Made by a program: the position numbers and the translations under genes
In this document: positions 1 to 5,609 of the stretch, piece after piece
Layout of the letters: every line of letters begins with the position of its first letter
How positions within the stretch are numbered: position 1 is the stretch's first letter
From: an uncultured Persicitalea sp.
GTDB taxonomy: Bacteria; Bacteroidota; Bacteroidia; Cytophagales; Spirosomataceae
Reading direction: 5' to 3'
Length of the DNA: 5,609 nt
Assembly (NCBI GenBank): GCA_950075905.1
Contig: CATMVR010000380.1
Coordinates: 1-5,609, forward strand
Notes under the pieces: model-generated
Seen by the model: only the letters and a program-made list of their open reading frames with translations
What the model was told of the DNA's origin: nothing
Databases searched by the model: none

Positions 1-179
1 CCCGCCGCACCCGCGAACAGACCAAATACAGCGTGTGGGTAGTTTCATTTTATAATTTTTACGGACGTAAGAACCCCTACTCCATTTACTTCACCAACTA
101 CCGGGCCTCCCTCCGCTCGTACCAGCTCACGGTGTTTGGGAGTATCATTCCTTCGCTGACGTGGAATTTTAAGTTTTGA
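1..179 (+). CDS. TonB-dependent receptor, C-terminal end (partial)
   Basis: This is the 3' end of a gene that begins before the window; the reading frame enters at base 3 and stops with TGA at 177-179, leaving 58 codons. The visible residues include YNFYGRKNPYSIYF and end in IIPSLTWNFKF. A 'Y-N-x-Y-x-R-K-N-P-Y' stretch followed by aromatic-alternating strands and a terminal phenylalanine is typical of the last beta-strands of Bacteroidota TonB-dependent receptors; the terminal Phe serves as the outer-membrane beta-barrel assembly signal. The protein would import a substrate through the outer membrane with TonB/ExbBD energy. The DUF4249 gene starts 6 bases after the stop, so the two are almost certainly co-transcribed, and this pairing supports the call. 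The plug domain and the substrate cannot be judged from this fragment. Confidence 0.85.
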   Translation, partial: RRTREQTKYSVWVVSFYNFYGRKNPYSIYFTNYRASLRSYQLTVFGSIIPSLTWNFKF

Positions 180-185
180 TAAGCC

Positions 186-1226
186 ATGAAGAAATTGATT
201 TGTAAGATTTTATTTCCCGGAGTACTCACCTTTTCACTCGCGAGCTGTATTGAGCAGATTCGGGTACCGGTGCGCACCGAAACGCCCATTCTGGTGGTAG
301 ATGGAACGATCACCAATCATGCCGGTCCTTACCAGGTTCGCCTGAGCCAGACGGGTACCTTCAATCTGCCCAGCGAAGCCTACGACAAACTGGCCGTGCG
401 GGGAGCGGCTATTCAGATAGAGGAAAAAGAAACCGGGCAGATTGTCCACCTGGTCGAAACTTCCGGAGCGGGCGTGTACCAGACAAGAGATCCGGATTTT
501 GTGGGAAAAACCGGGAATACCTACGTCATTCAAATCAAAACACGGGATGGAAAAACCTACCGCTCCGATCCGGAAGTGATGCCTGCGTCACCACCCATCA
601 AAGAGCTTTCGGCCAATTACACGGACAACGAGGGCATCGTGAACGATACGCCCTTTGGCTACAATATTTCCCTGGAAACCGACGATCCCGCCGACCAAAC
701 CAACTACTACCGCTGGACGGCCTACAGCTATATCCGACGACAGTCCGTGGGGGTGCTTACTTTTGGCGGTAACTATTGGTACCAGTACTGCTGGACGCCC
801 GTGACCGAAAGCACCGTGGTCATTCAGTCCGATGTGTACAGTAATGGCCGCCCGTTGCGGGAGCAGGTTTTCCGTTCACCGATCTACATTGTTGGGAAGC
901 ATTTTGTGGAGGTAACGCAGTACGCCCTCACGCGCGAGGCCTACCAGTTCTGGCGGCGCTTCAACGAACAGCGGCAGCGGGTAGGTACCATCTTTGACCC
1001 GCTCCCCTCCCCCATCATCGGCAATGTTTACAACGCCGACAATCCCAACGACCGGGCTCTGGGCTACTTCACGGCCTCGGGCGTTAGTACCAAACGGATC
1101 ATCATTCCGGGCGACACCCTCACCCAATCCCATCTCGACATTGAGACCCGCCGCTTCATCGCCCCCGGCGACTGCCGCCGCGCTTTCTTTCGGGGAATGG
1201 AGGAGCGGCCTGAGGGGTGGGAGTAA
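186..1226 (+). CDS. DUF4249 domain-containing lipoprotein
   Basis: A 346-residue protein with a lipoprotein signal: MKK, a hydrophobic stretch, then the lipobox L18-A19-S20-C21, so the mature protein is probably lipidated on Cys21 and held at the outer membrane. The mature part opens with a beta-rich stretch (LVVDGTITN at about 37-45, then PYQVRLSQTG) that matches the start of the DUF4249 family. A Y-C-W segment in the middle and the C-terminal 'PGDCRR...RPEGW' ending match the family's cysteine-containing tail, so the protein appears full length. DUF4249 proteins have no proven biochemical role; they recur directly behind TonB-dependent receptors, as here (6-base gap), so a surface or periplasmic accessory in substrate capture is inferred. 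ATG at 186 is chosen because it gives the signal peptide; there is no Shine-Dalgarno sequence, as usual in this phylum. A heptamer repeat starts 7 bases after the stop. Confidence 0.88.
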   Translation: MKKLICKILFPGVLTFSLASCIEQIRVPVRTETPILVVDGTITNHAGPYQVRLSQTGTFNLPSEAYDKLAVRGAAIQIEEKETGQIVHLVETSGAGVYQTRDPDFVGKTGNTYVIQIKTRDGKTYRSDPEVMPASPPIKELSANYTDNEGIVNDTPFGYNISLETDDPADQTNYYRWTAYSYIRRQSVGVLTFGGNYWYQYCWTPVTESTVVIQSDVYSNGRPLREQVFRSPIYIVGKHFVEVTQYALTREAYQFWRRFNEQRQRVGTIFDPLPSPIIGNVYNADNPNDRALGYFTASGVSTKRIIIPGDTLTQSHLDIETRRFIAPGDCRRAFFRGMEERPEGWE

Positions 1227-1233
1227 GGAGTGA

Positions 1234-1262
1234 TTGGTTATTGGTGGATTGGTTATTGGTTA
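1234..1262 (+). repeat. Heptamer tandem repeat tract 1 (TTGGTTA)
   Basis: Four head-to-tail units: TTGGTTA (1234-1240), TTGGTGGA (1241-1248, one extra base), TTGGTTA (1249-1255) and TTGGTTA (1256-1262). The tract begins 7 bases behind the DUF4249 stop codon, with the G-rich heptamer on the same strand as that gene. Its last two units form an inverted pair with tract 2 on the far side of the four-helix-bundle gene. Confidence 0.85.
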
Positions 1263-1289
1263 TTAGAGCTTTACTTATCTGAATGATAA

Positions 1290-1685
1290 TTAAGGAATTA
1301 AATCTTCGTCTTTTGGTTTGGCGGCTTTTTTTAGATAATTGATATAGCCATTAAGGAGTTTACCGCAAATATCAATTCTGTTTTTGAACTCTAACAGTTG
1401 TTCGTTGGAAATATATTTTTCGTCGTAGGCAGTGATAAGATGTTCCAGGGTTTCGGATAATGAACCCCGCGACATGCGGCAGTATTGGATATTTTCTTTG
1501 AAATAATAGCGACCATACCCTTCGGCAATACAAGCAGTACCCCCCCTGGAACTTCGAAGGATCTGATCTGTCAATTTGTGATTTTCAGAGGCAGGAAAGT
1601 TGGATTTTGTAAGTAAAGAAACAGCAATTCGCAACTGCCTACATTCTTTATAAACTTCCAGATCGGTGAATGACAATTGGGACAT
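1290..1685 (-). CDS. Four-helix-bundle protein (S23 rRNA intervening-sequence type)
   Basis: A 131-residue protein of the four-helix-bundle family named for ORFs found in 23S rRNA intervening sequences (PF05635/TIGR02436 type; also related to the Avd accessory protein of diversity-generating retroelements). Family landmarks are in order: FTDLEVYKECRQL at 6-18 (helix 1), FPASE at 30-34, LTDQILRSSRG at 38-48 and IAEGYGR at 53-59 (helix 2), SRGSLSETLEHL at 72-83 (helix 3), and a final helix at about 93-120 ending in lysines. The usual 'NIAEG' reads CIAEG here. The length is normal for the family. No signal peptide or membrane segment is visible, so it is probably cytoplasmic; members form small oligomers with basic surfaces and nucleic-acid binding is suspected, but no function is established. 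It is not inside an rRNA gene and no reverse transcriptase is nearby. Base composition is clearly lower in GC than its neighbours. ATG at 1685 is the only sensible start. Confidence 0.88.
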   Translation of the reverse strand: MSQLSFTDLEVYKECRQLRIAVSLLTKSNFPASENHKLTDQILRSSRGGTACIAEGYGRYYFKENIQYCRMSRGSLSETLEHLITAYDEKYISNEQLLEFKNRIDICGKLLNGYINYLKKAAKPKDEDLIP

Positions 1686-1750
1686 AAAGATTTGAGTAGG
1701 TTCAGCTTTCTTCCGTAAATGTCAATCTATTTTAGGCAATGACAACACAA

Positions 1751-1775
1751 CCAGTAACAAATAACCAATAACCAC
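1751..1775 (-). repeat. Heptamer tandem repeat tract 2 (TTATTGG)
   Basis: Read on the minus strand directly after the stop of the 1776-3023 gene, the sequence is GTGG (1775-1772), TTATTGG (1771-1765), TTATTTG (1764-1758) and TTACTGG (1757-1751), then decays in a TTGTGTTG at 1750-1743. It is the same heptamer as tract 1 in another phase and in inverted orientation, and the first unit starts within 5 bases of the stop codon. Confidence 0.75.
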
Positions 1776-3023
1776 TCACCGCATTAGCGTTTCCAAAATC
1801 CGCCGCATCCCTGCCGACGGAATAATGTGGTTGTAATTGCCCCAGTACACCTCATCGTACTTCGGGATACGCTGAGCCGGAAAAAGGGAGGTGTCCAGGA
1901 GTTGATCGGTGGGCGGTACGGCGTTGCCGTTGCTTTTTGTGATTTCATTTCCCACAAAATGTAGCCGGATAGTGCCCGTCAGGGTATCCTGCTTTTCCAT
2001 AAAGTCGGTCTGAATCAGTAATTGGGAGTCCTGTAAGTACCACTTGTCGCCGTAGGGTAGATAATTGGTGAAGCTACTCACGCTCCGGGCCTTGCGGCTG
2101 CTCTTGCCAAACATCTTGCCCAGCACATTTTTCATAGAGGTTTTGAATACCTCGTCCATTCCCTCGGGCGTAAAGTCGTAGGCAATCCTGACAATGGCCG
2201 AGTCGGACTTGTTGATGCAGATCATGCCAGTACGCGCGCCCTTTACCTGCGGCCCCACGGGGCTAAATCGGATACGGTACACGTCTTTGTTGTTGTAAAA
2301 AGCAATGGTATCGTCCAGTTGAAAGCGGTAGTCGGACAGTCCGCTGCCTGAGAGGTACTCGGGCAGGCCACTTTCCAGGCTCCGGGTCACGATGGCCGCG
2401 CCGTTGGGAAACTCGTACTCGTCCAGCACCTTGTTGCGGCTGGTACTCTGGAGGCGGCGGCCTTTCAGCATCCTGAATTTTTCCGGTACTTCTATCTTAG
2501 GTCGGGGGTCTTTTTCTACGCGCAGTACCGCCTCGCGGATATCCACATAGTCGTCGTTCTGTTGCAGCGTTTCCTGGTAAAAGCCCGTGAGCACGATGGG
2601 CGTTTCGGTGTAGTTGTTGCCTACCTTGCTCAGGGCGGCATCTACCCACCCCCGGGCGTTGAAGCTTTTGATGTAGGCGCTGTCTACCACCACGGGCTGG
2701 GCCGATTCCAGTTCCAGTACCACGTTTTTGTCGCCGGCCGTAAACCCGCTTCCCTTTTTCGCCAGATTCTTATAACCCAGATGGGCCACCACTATCTGCT
2801 CTTCGGAGGCTATTTTGGGGAAGCGATAGTAAAACTCGCCCAGCTCGTTGGCAAGGGTACCCTGCCCTTTTTCCATCATCCCGATACGAGCGTACGGAAC
2901 AGGCTTTTGGGTGGCCTTATCAAGGATTTTTCCACTGATGGCTACGTAACCCTGGGCGGATACCACGAAAGAAATCAACAGAAAACCGAGCAGGCAGGTA
3001 CTTTTTATTGTCAAATTTTGCAT
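1776..3023 (-). CDS. Secreted carboxypeptidase-regulatory-like domain protein
   Basis: A 415-residue protein if it starts at the ATG at 3023. That start gives a clean signal peptide: MQNLTIK, a hydrophobic run at about 10-22, and a VVSAQ-G cleavage region near 23-24. A longer frame reaches a TTG at 3080, but that adds a second hydrophobic run and lies inside a hairpin, so it is rejected. Residues about 27-105 form a CarboxypepD_reg-like (Ig-like) domain: AISGKILDKATQKPVPYARI, a 'GTLANELGEFYYRF' turn, and IVVAHLGYKNL. This domain is structural, not a peptidase. The remaining 300 residues are a beta-rich region (for example the FYQET, YRFQLDD and YRIRFSP stretches) of the kind found behind this domain in many Bacteroidota cell-envelope proteins; I do not recognise a catalytic site. 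Expected in the periplasm or at the outer membrane. It lies downstream of the M23 peptidase on the same strand, 76 bases away, and converges with the DUF4249 gene. Confidence 0.8.
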   Translation of the reverse strand: MQNLTIKSTCLLGFLLISFVVSAQGYVAISGKILDKATQKPVPYARIGMMEKGQGTLANELGEFYYRFPKIASEEQIVVAHLGYKNLAKKGSGFTAGDKNVVLELESAQPVVVDSAYIKSFNARGWVDAALSKVGNNYTETPIVLTGFYQETLQQNDDYVDIREAVLRVEKDPRPKIEVPEKFRMLKGRRLQSTSRNKVLDEYEFPNGAAIVTRSLESGLPEYLSGSGLSDYRFQLDDTIAFYNNKDVYRIRFSPVGPQVKGARTGMICINKSDSAIVRIAYDFTPEGMDEVFKTSMKNVLGKMFGKSSRKARSVSSFTNYLPYGDKWYLQDSQLLIQTDFMEKQDTLTGTIRLHFVGNEITKSNGNAVPPTDQLLDTSLFPAQRIPKYDEVYWGNYNHIIPSAGMRRILETLMR

Positions 3024-3066
3024 TGATAAAACGGGCAGATTGAGTATAACAAAAAGAGGTAGGAGC

Positions 3067-3096
3067 AAAAAACGCACCAATTCAGGGGTACTGGTG
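3067..3096 (-). terminator. Weak intrinsic-terminator-like hairpin behind the M23 gene
   Basis: On the minus strand, 3 bases after the peptidase stop, CACCA (3096-3092) pairs with TGGTG (3079-3075) around a 12-base loop, followed after two bases by six T residues (3072-3067). The stem is only 5 bp, so termination may be partial. If it works, the downstream secreted protein needs its own promoter between 3024 and 3066. Confidence 0.3.
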
Positions 3097-3099
3097 AAG

Positions 3100-3777
3100 T
3101 CAGTTGAGCTCAGGCAGGCGCAGAATCAGATTAGGATCGGGACAGTTGCTGAGGTAGGCCGTTCGTTCCGCCAGCGAGGCTACTCCTGGATAATCACCGC
3201 GGAGATCACCCATCGACTCCATCAGCTGGAAGTGCAGGTGCGGGGGCCAATGGCCGTTTTCGGGAAAATCGCCGATAGTAGCTACCTGCGCCCCGGCCGC
3301 AATCTCCATACCCTCCTGCACCCCGGCCAGCGAGTCGAGCGAAAGGTGGCCGTACAGCGAGTGGAACGTATGCCCATCGAGGGTATGCTGCAAAATAATG
3401 GTGGGGCCATAATCGCCAAAGTGATCGTTGAAGGCGAGGCTATGCACCACTCCCGGTAGCGGGGCGTACACCGGCGTACCAGCCGCCGCCCAAATATCTA
3501 CTCCCAGATGAATGCACCGCCCCTCCTCGGCGTAATCGCCAAAGTGGGCAGAACGCCGGTAAATAACGCGGTGTTCGTTGTACCCTCCCACCCCGATGAA
3601 ACGGCCGTTTTCCAGCAGGGTACCAAATACATAATCGGCGAACTGCTCCGTGTCGGTAAGGTCTATGCCGGGCAAATCGGTATTGGCAGCGGTAAAATCC
3701 AATTTTTTGAAAGGTTGACCGGTAAGAATGACCGGAGAAAATTCAGGCAGGGCTTCCAGGACAGAAACGAGCGACAT
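3100..3777 (-). CDS. M23 family zinc metallopeptidase, leaderless
   Basis: A 225-residue protein with an intact LytM/M23 peptidase domain at about 85-190. The zinc site is complete: H90-x3-D94 in HLGVDIW, and H182 of the H180-L-H182 motif; H144 in LYGH and H180 are the expected catalytic histidines. M23 enzymes cut peptide cross-links or stems in peptidoglycan. ATG at 3777 is chosen because the longer frame starts at a TTG (3933), the extra 52 residues look like translated promoter DNA, and a promoter candidate lies inside it. With this start there is no signal peptide or membrane anchor, unusual for a murein hydrolase. The segments DYGPTIILQH, NGHWPPHLHFQL and CPDPNLIL recall, from memory, the M23 domain in the middle of phosphotransferase-M23-class III aminotransferase fusion proteins more than typical secreted LytM proteins. 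The 76 bases to the next gene include a possible terminator. Substrate and location are uncertain. Confidence 0.85.
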   Translation of the reverse strand: MSLVSVLEALPEFSPVILTGQPFKKLDFTAANTDLPGIDLTDTEQFADYVFGTLLENGRFIGVGGYNEHRVIYRRSAHFGDYAEEGRCIHLGVDIWAAAGTPVYAPLPGVVHSLAFNDHFGDYGPTIILQHTLDGHTFHSLYGHLSLDSLAGVQEGMEIAAGAQVATIGDFPENGHWPPHLHFQLMESMGDLRGDYPGVASLAERTAYLSNCPDPNLILRLPELN

Positions 3778-3804
3778 ACGGGATTTTTGAGTAAAAGTAA
3801 AAAA

Positions 3805-3831
3805 CAAAGTACGGCAAAAGACGGGATCAAA
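3805..3831 (-). promoter_or_regulatory. Candidate Bacteroidota promoter for the M23 gene
   Basis: On the minus strand TTTG (3831-3828) is followed after 16 bases by TACTTTG (3811-3805), close to the Bacteroidota -33 TTTG / -7 TAnnTTTG pattern but one base short in the -7 box. A second, overlapping candidate uses TACTTTTA a little further downstream. Either would start a short leader before the ATG at 3777 and fits that start choice. Confidence 0.3.
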
Positions 3832-3852
3832 GCATCTTTCGTTTGTATAATC

Positions 3853-3873
3853 GGCCCGATAGCCCTTCGGGCC
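3853..3873. other. GC-rich inverted repeat in the divergent intergenic region
   Basis: GGCCCGA (3853-3859) and TCGGGCC (3867-3873) form a perfect 7-bp inverted repeat with a 7-base spacer, between the two divergent promoter candidates. It contains an alternative short GCCC-TTC-GGGC hairpin. It could be an operator, a transcript hairpin or a stray GC-rich remnant; it has no T tract on the plus strand that would make it a terminator. Confidence 0.4.
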
Positions 3874-3912
3874 GCGCCGGGAAGTTGTTTCCGGTAATTT
3901 CGACATTATTGC

Positions 3913-3920
3913 TATCTTGC
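3913..3920 (+). promoter_or_regulatory. Candidate -7 box for the peptide transporter
   Basis: TATCTTGC at 3913-3920 resembles the Bacteroidota TAnnTTTG box with one T missing and sits about 50 bases before the transporter ATG. The nearest upstream TTG (3885-3887) is 25 bases away, wider than usual, so the promoter is only tentative. Confidence 0.25.
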
Positions 3921-3972
3921 ACCGATAACCCAAATCGTACTTAACCTAAAAAAACCTGTTTAATCACTTCCT

Positions 3973-5424
3973 ATGGCATCAACAACTGATACTGAAAAAC
4001 ATCCCCGGGGTCTGTATGTTTTGTTTTTTACCGAAATGTGGGAGCGTTTCAGCTACTACGGCATGCGGGCCATCCTGCTCCTCTACCTCATCAAATCCGC
4101 TGCCGAAGGCGCCCTGGGACTCCCCGAAGATACCAGTGGTGCCATTTACGGACTATACACCTCGTCGGTATACCTGCTAACCCTGCCAGGCGGCTGGATC
4201 GCCGACAATATGCTGGGGCAGAAAAAAGCCATCTGGTGGGGCGGTATCGTCATCATGATCGGGCACATCCTTTTGGCCATTCCGGGTAGTAACCCTATCT
4301 TTTTCCTGGGACTTTGCACCGTTGCCGTCGGCACGGGTCTGCTCAAACCCAACATCAGCTCCATTGTGGGCGACCTGTACCCCGAGGGTGGTGCCCGCCG
4401 CGATGCCGGTTTTTCTATTTTCTATATCGGGATCAACCTGGGCTCTTTTCTTGGCATGACCATCGTGGGCTACCTGGGCGAGAAAGTCGGCTGGCATTAT
4501 GGTTTCGGGGCAGCCGCAGTAGCTATGTTTCTGGGGCTGGTAGGATTTCGTCTCAACAGCAAATACCTGGACGGCCTGGGAGACCCGCCCATGGTAAAGA
4601 GCAAACCTACTTTTATTTATGTAGTAATAGGCTTGCTTCTAGTCATTGCAGCCTTGCTCGTAAGTGGTGTTCTGAACGCCATTTCGCTGGCTGAGGTCAT
4701 GAAATACGTTATAGTCACGATCACTATTTTGTATTTTTTCTACATCGGCATGCTGGACAAAACACTAAGCATTGTGGAGCGCAAACGGGTAGCCGTACTG
4801 TTCGTCTTTTTCATCGGTGCGGCCTTGTTCTGGTCGGGCTTCGAGCAGGCGGGATCGTCATTGACTATCTTCGCCGACCGTCATACCGACCGCGTCATTG
4901 GTGGCTGGGAAATGCCCGCTTCGTGGTTTCAGACGGCCAATGCCTTTTTTATTCTCGTTTTTTCTGCTCCCATCGGAGCCCTGTGGGTGTATCTCAACCG
5001 CAAAAAAATAAATCCCTATACTCCTGTAAAATTCGGCCTTGGTTTAATTCAGATGGGTTTAGGCTTTCTGGTCATGTATTGGGCGGCTCAATACGCCGTG
5101 GAAGGTATCAAAGTTGGTTTGGGCTGGCTTACCCTCACCTATCTCCTGCATACGCTGGGCGAGCTGTTTTTGAGCCCGGTGGGCCTGAGTACCTACACCA
5201 AGCTGGCCCCCAAGAAATATTACAGCCAGATGATGGGTCTGTGGTTTGTGGCAGCCTCGCTTGGCAACCTTATTGCGGGGGTTTTTGCGGGTAACTTCAA
5301 CGAAGAAAACGTAGCCGAAATGCCCAGCCTGTTCTTGCAGGTATGCCTCTTTGGGGTAGGGTTCGGTATCGTGATGATCCTGTTCTACAAGCCCTTCAAA
5401 AACTGGATGGGGGGAATACAGTAG
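3973..5424 (+). CDS. Proton-dependent oligopeptide transporter (POT/PTR2, MFS)
   Basis: A complete 483-residue inner-membrane protein of the POT family, which imports di- and tripeptides with protons. Family marks are all present: ExxERFxYY as E21-M-W-E24-R25-F26-S-Y28-Y29 in helix 1; K125 in LLKPN on helix 4; the PTR2 signature F150-Y-x-x-I-N155-x-G-S158; the helix-7 segment FWSGFEQAGSS at 286-296; and E397 in GELFLSPVG on helix 10. These are the residues tied to proton coupling and peptide binding in characterised relatives, so the protein should be active. Hydrophobic helices run throughout, with extra ones around 213-260 between the two six-helix halves, giving about 14 in total, the normal bacterial arrangement. 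ATG at 3973 follows an A-rich leader without a Shine-Dalgarno sequence. It is transcribed divergently from the M23 peptidase, 195 bases apart; a shared interest in short peptides is possible but unproven. A heptamer repeat tract starts right behind its stop. Substrate range cannot be read from sequence. Confidence 0.95.
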   Translation: MASTTDTEKHPRGLYVLFFTEMWERFSYYGMRAILLLYLIKSAAEGALGLPEDTSGAIYGLYTSSVYLLTLPGGWIADNMLGQKKAIWWGGIVIMIGHILLAIPGSNPIFFLGLCTVAVGTGLLKPNISSIVGDLYPEGGARRDAGFSIFYIGINLGSFLGMTIVGYLGEKVGWHYGFGAAAVAMFLGLVGFRLNSKYLDGLGDPPMVKSKPTFIYVVIGLLLVIAALLVSGVLNAISLAEVMKYVIVTITILYFFYIGMLDKTLSIVERKRVAVLFVFFIGAALFWSGFEQAGSSLTIFADRHTDRVIGGWEMPASWFQTANAFFILVFSAPIGALWVYLNRKKINPYTPVKFGLGLIQMGLGFLVMYWAAQYAVEGIKVGLGWLTLTYLLHTLGELFLSPVGLSTYTKLAPKKYYSQMMGLWFVAASLGNLIAGVFAGNFNEENVAEMPSLFLQVCLFGVGFGIVMILFYKPFKNWMGGIQ

Positions 5425-5429
5425 GGCGG

Positions 5430-5513
5430 TCGGCTTTCGGCAGTCGGCGATCGGCTTTCGGCAGTCGGCGATCGGCAGTCGGCAGTTGGCTATCGGCAGT
5501 CGGCTTTTGGCCT
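5430..5513 (+). repeat. Heptamer tandem repeat tract 3 (TCGGCNN x 12)
   Basis: Twelve heptamers in unbroken phase from 5430 to 5513. Ten read TCGGCNN and two (5486-5492 and 5507-5513) TTGGCNN; the last two bases are AG, TT or GA in most units, TA or CT in the two variants. The order TT, AG, GA occurs twice in a row (5430-5450 and 5451-5471), a 21-base higher-order duplication. The tract starts 5 bases behind the transporter stop. GGC is almost entirely on the plus strand, so it does not fold into a strong hairpin; the final GGC/GCC pair before a T run (5502-5517) is at best a very weak terminator. Confidence 0.95.
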
Positions 5514-5550
5514 TTTTATTAGCTATAAGTAATCATGCAAAAATAATTAC

Positions 5551-5609
5551 CGCAAAGACGCGATAGACGCAAAGATGTAAGTTTCTAATTATCAAATCTT
5601 TGCGCCCTT
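5551..5609. repeat. CGCAAAGA direct and inverted repeats, cut by window edge
   Basis: CGCAAAGACG (5551-5560) recurs as CGCAAAGAT (5568-5576), and the latter is matched by a perfect 9-base inverted copy ATCTTTGCG (5596-5604) over a 19-base AT-rich spacer. From memory, CGCAAAGACGC-like strings are scattered between genes in many Bacteroidota genomes, often near small four-helix-bundle or GxxExxY genes. No coding sequence can be supported between 5425 and 5609. Confidence 0.6.

Larger units (their letters stand above)
1231..1775. other. AT-rich single-gene segment between inverted heptamer repeats
   Basis: The segment lies exactly between the 3' ends of two convergent genes and contains only the four-helix-bundle gene. 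A perfect 14-base inverted repeat, GGTTATTGGTTATT at 1251-1264 and AATAACCAATAACC at 1760-1773, sits near its two edges. My hand count gives 142 G+C in 360 bases (39%) for 1321-1680, against 37/60 and 38/60 in sample lines at 901-960 and 2401-2460 of the flanking genes. Composition, symmetric edges and single-gene content suggest a separately acquired or mobile cassette. No transposase is present and no clear target-site duplication was seen, so mobility is inference only. Confidence 0.4.

Noticed and set aside
1290..1685. Diversity-generating retroelement, because the small protein resembles Avd
   Set aside because: There is no reverse transcriptase, no template/variable repeat pair and no variable-domain target gene in the window.
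1290..1685. 23S rRNA intervening sequence
   Set aside because: The flanks are protein-coding genes, not rRNA; only the protein family is shared.
3024..3080. Longer N-terminus for the carboxypeptidase-regulatory-like protein
   Set aside because: It begins at a TTG inside a hairpin and adds a second hydrophobic segment in front of an already good signal peptide starting at the ATG at 3023.
2562..3897. Plus-strand open frames at 2562-3026, 3040-3459 and 3508-3897
   Set aside because: They lie antisense to two well-supported genes, have no recognisable domains, and are expected in GC-rich coding DNA.
3778..3933. 52-residue N-terminal extension of the M23 peptidase
   Set aside because: It starts at a TTG, looks like neither a signal peptide nor a domain, and overlaps a promoter candidate and the GC-rich inverted repeat.
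4038..5294. Additional frames within the transporter gene on both strands
   Set aside because: They are shadows of a POT gene whose family motifs run uninterrupted through the main frame.
5430..5513. CRISPR array
   Set aside because: The units are 7 bases, directly adjoining, with no unique spacers.

Overview
The window looks like chromosomal DNA of a member of the Bacteroidota, most likely a moderately GC-rich cytophagal lineage (Cytophagia/Spirosomataceae-like). The reasons are a TonB-dependent receptor tail followed by a DUF4249 lipoprotein, a carboxypeptidase-regulatory-like domain protein, a four-helix-bundle (S23 intervening-sequence type) protein, the absence of Shine-Dalgarno sequences before start codons, and promoter candidates of the Bacteroidota TTTG/TAnnTTTG type. 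Genus cannot be fixed from the sequence alone.

Layout: positions 1-179 hold the last 58 codons of an outer-membrane TonB-dependent receptor. Six bases later comes a DUF4249 lipoprotein (186-1226, +), the usual partner order for an outer-membrane uptake pair. A small AT-rich segment (about 1231-1775) carries one four-helix-bundle gene on the minus strand and is bordered by inverted copies of a TTGGTTA-type heptamer repeat. Two minus-strand genes follow: a secreted carboxypeptidase-regulatory-like protein (1776-3023) and, upstream of it, a leaderless M23 metallopeptidase (3100-3777), with a weak terminator-like hairpin between them. A 195-base divergent promoter region (3778-3972) separates the peptidase from a complete proton-dependent oligopeptide transporter (3973-5424, +). 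The window ends in a 12-unit TCGGCNN heptamer tract placed directly after the transporter stop, then CGCAAAGA-type direct and inverted repeats cut by the window edge.

How the parts fit: the receptor and DUF4249 protein are probably one substrate-acquisition unit at the outer membrane. The peptidase and the peptide transporter are divergently arranged and could both deal with short peptides, but that link is only suggested by adjacency. I do not see a clear new multi-gene system. The least explained structure is the set of three heptamer tracts, each directly at the 3' end of a gene and each with the G-rich heptamer on that gene's coding strand, two of them framing the AT-rich four-helix-bundle segment.
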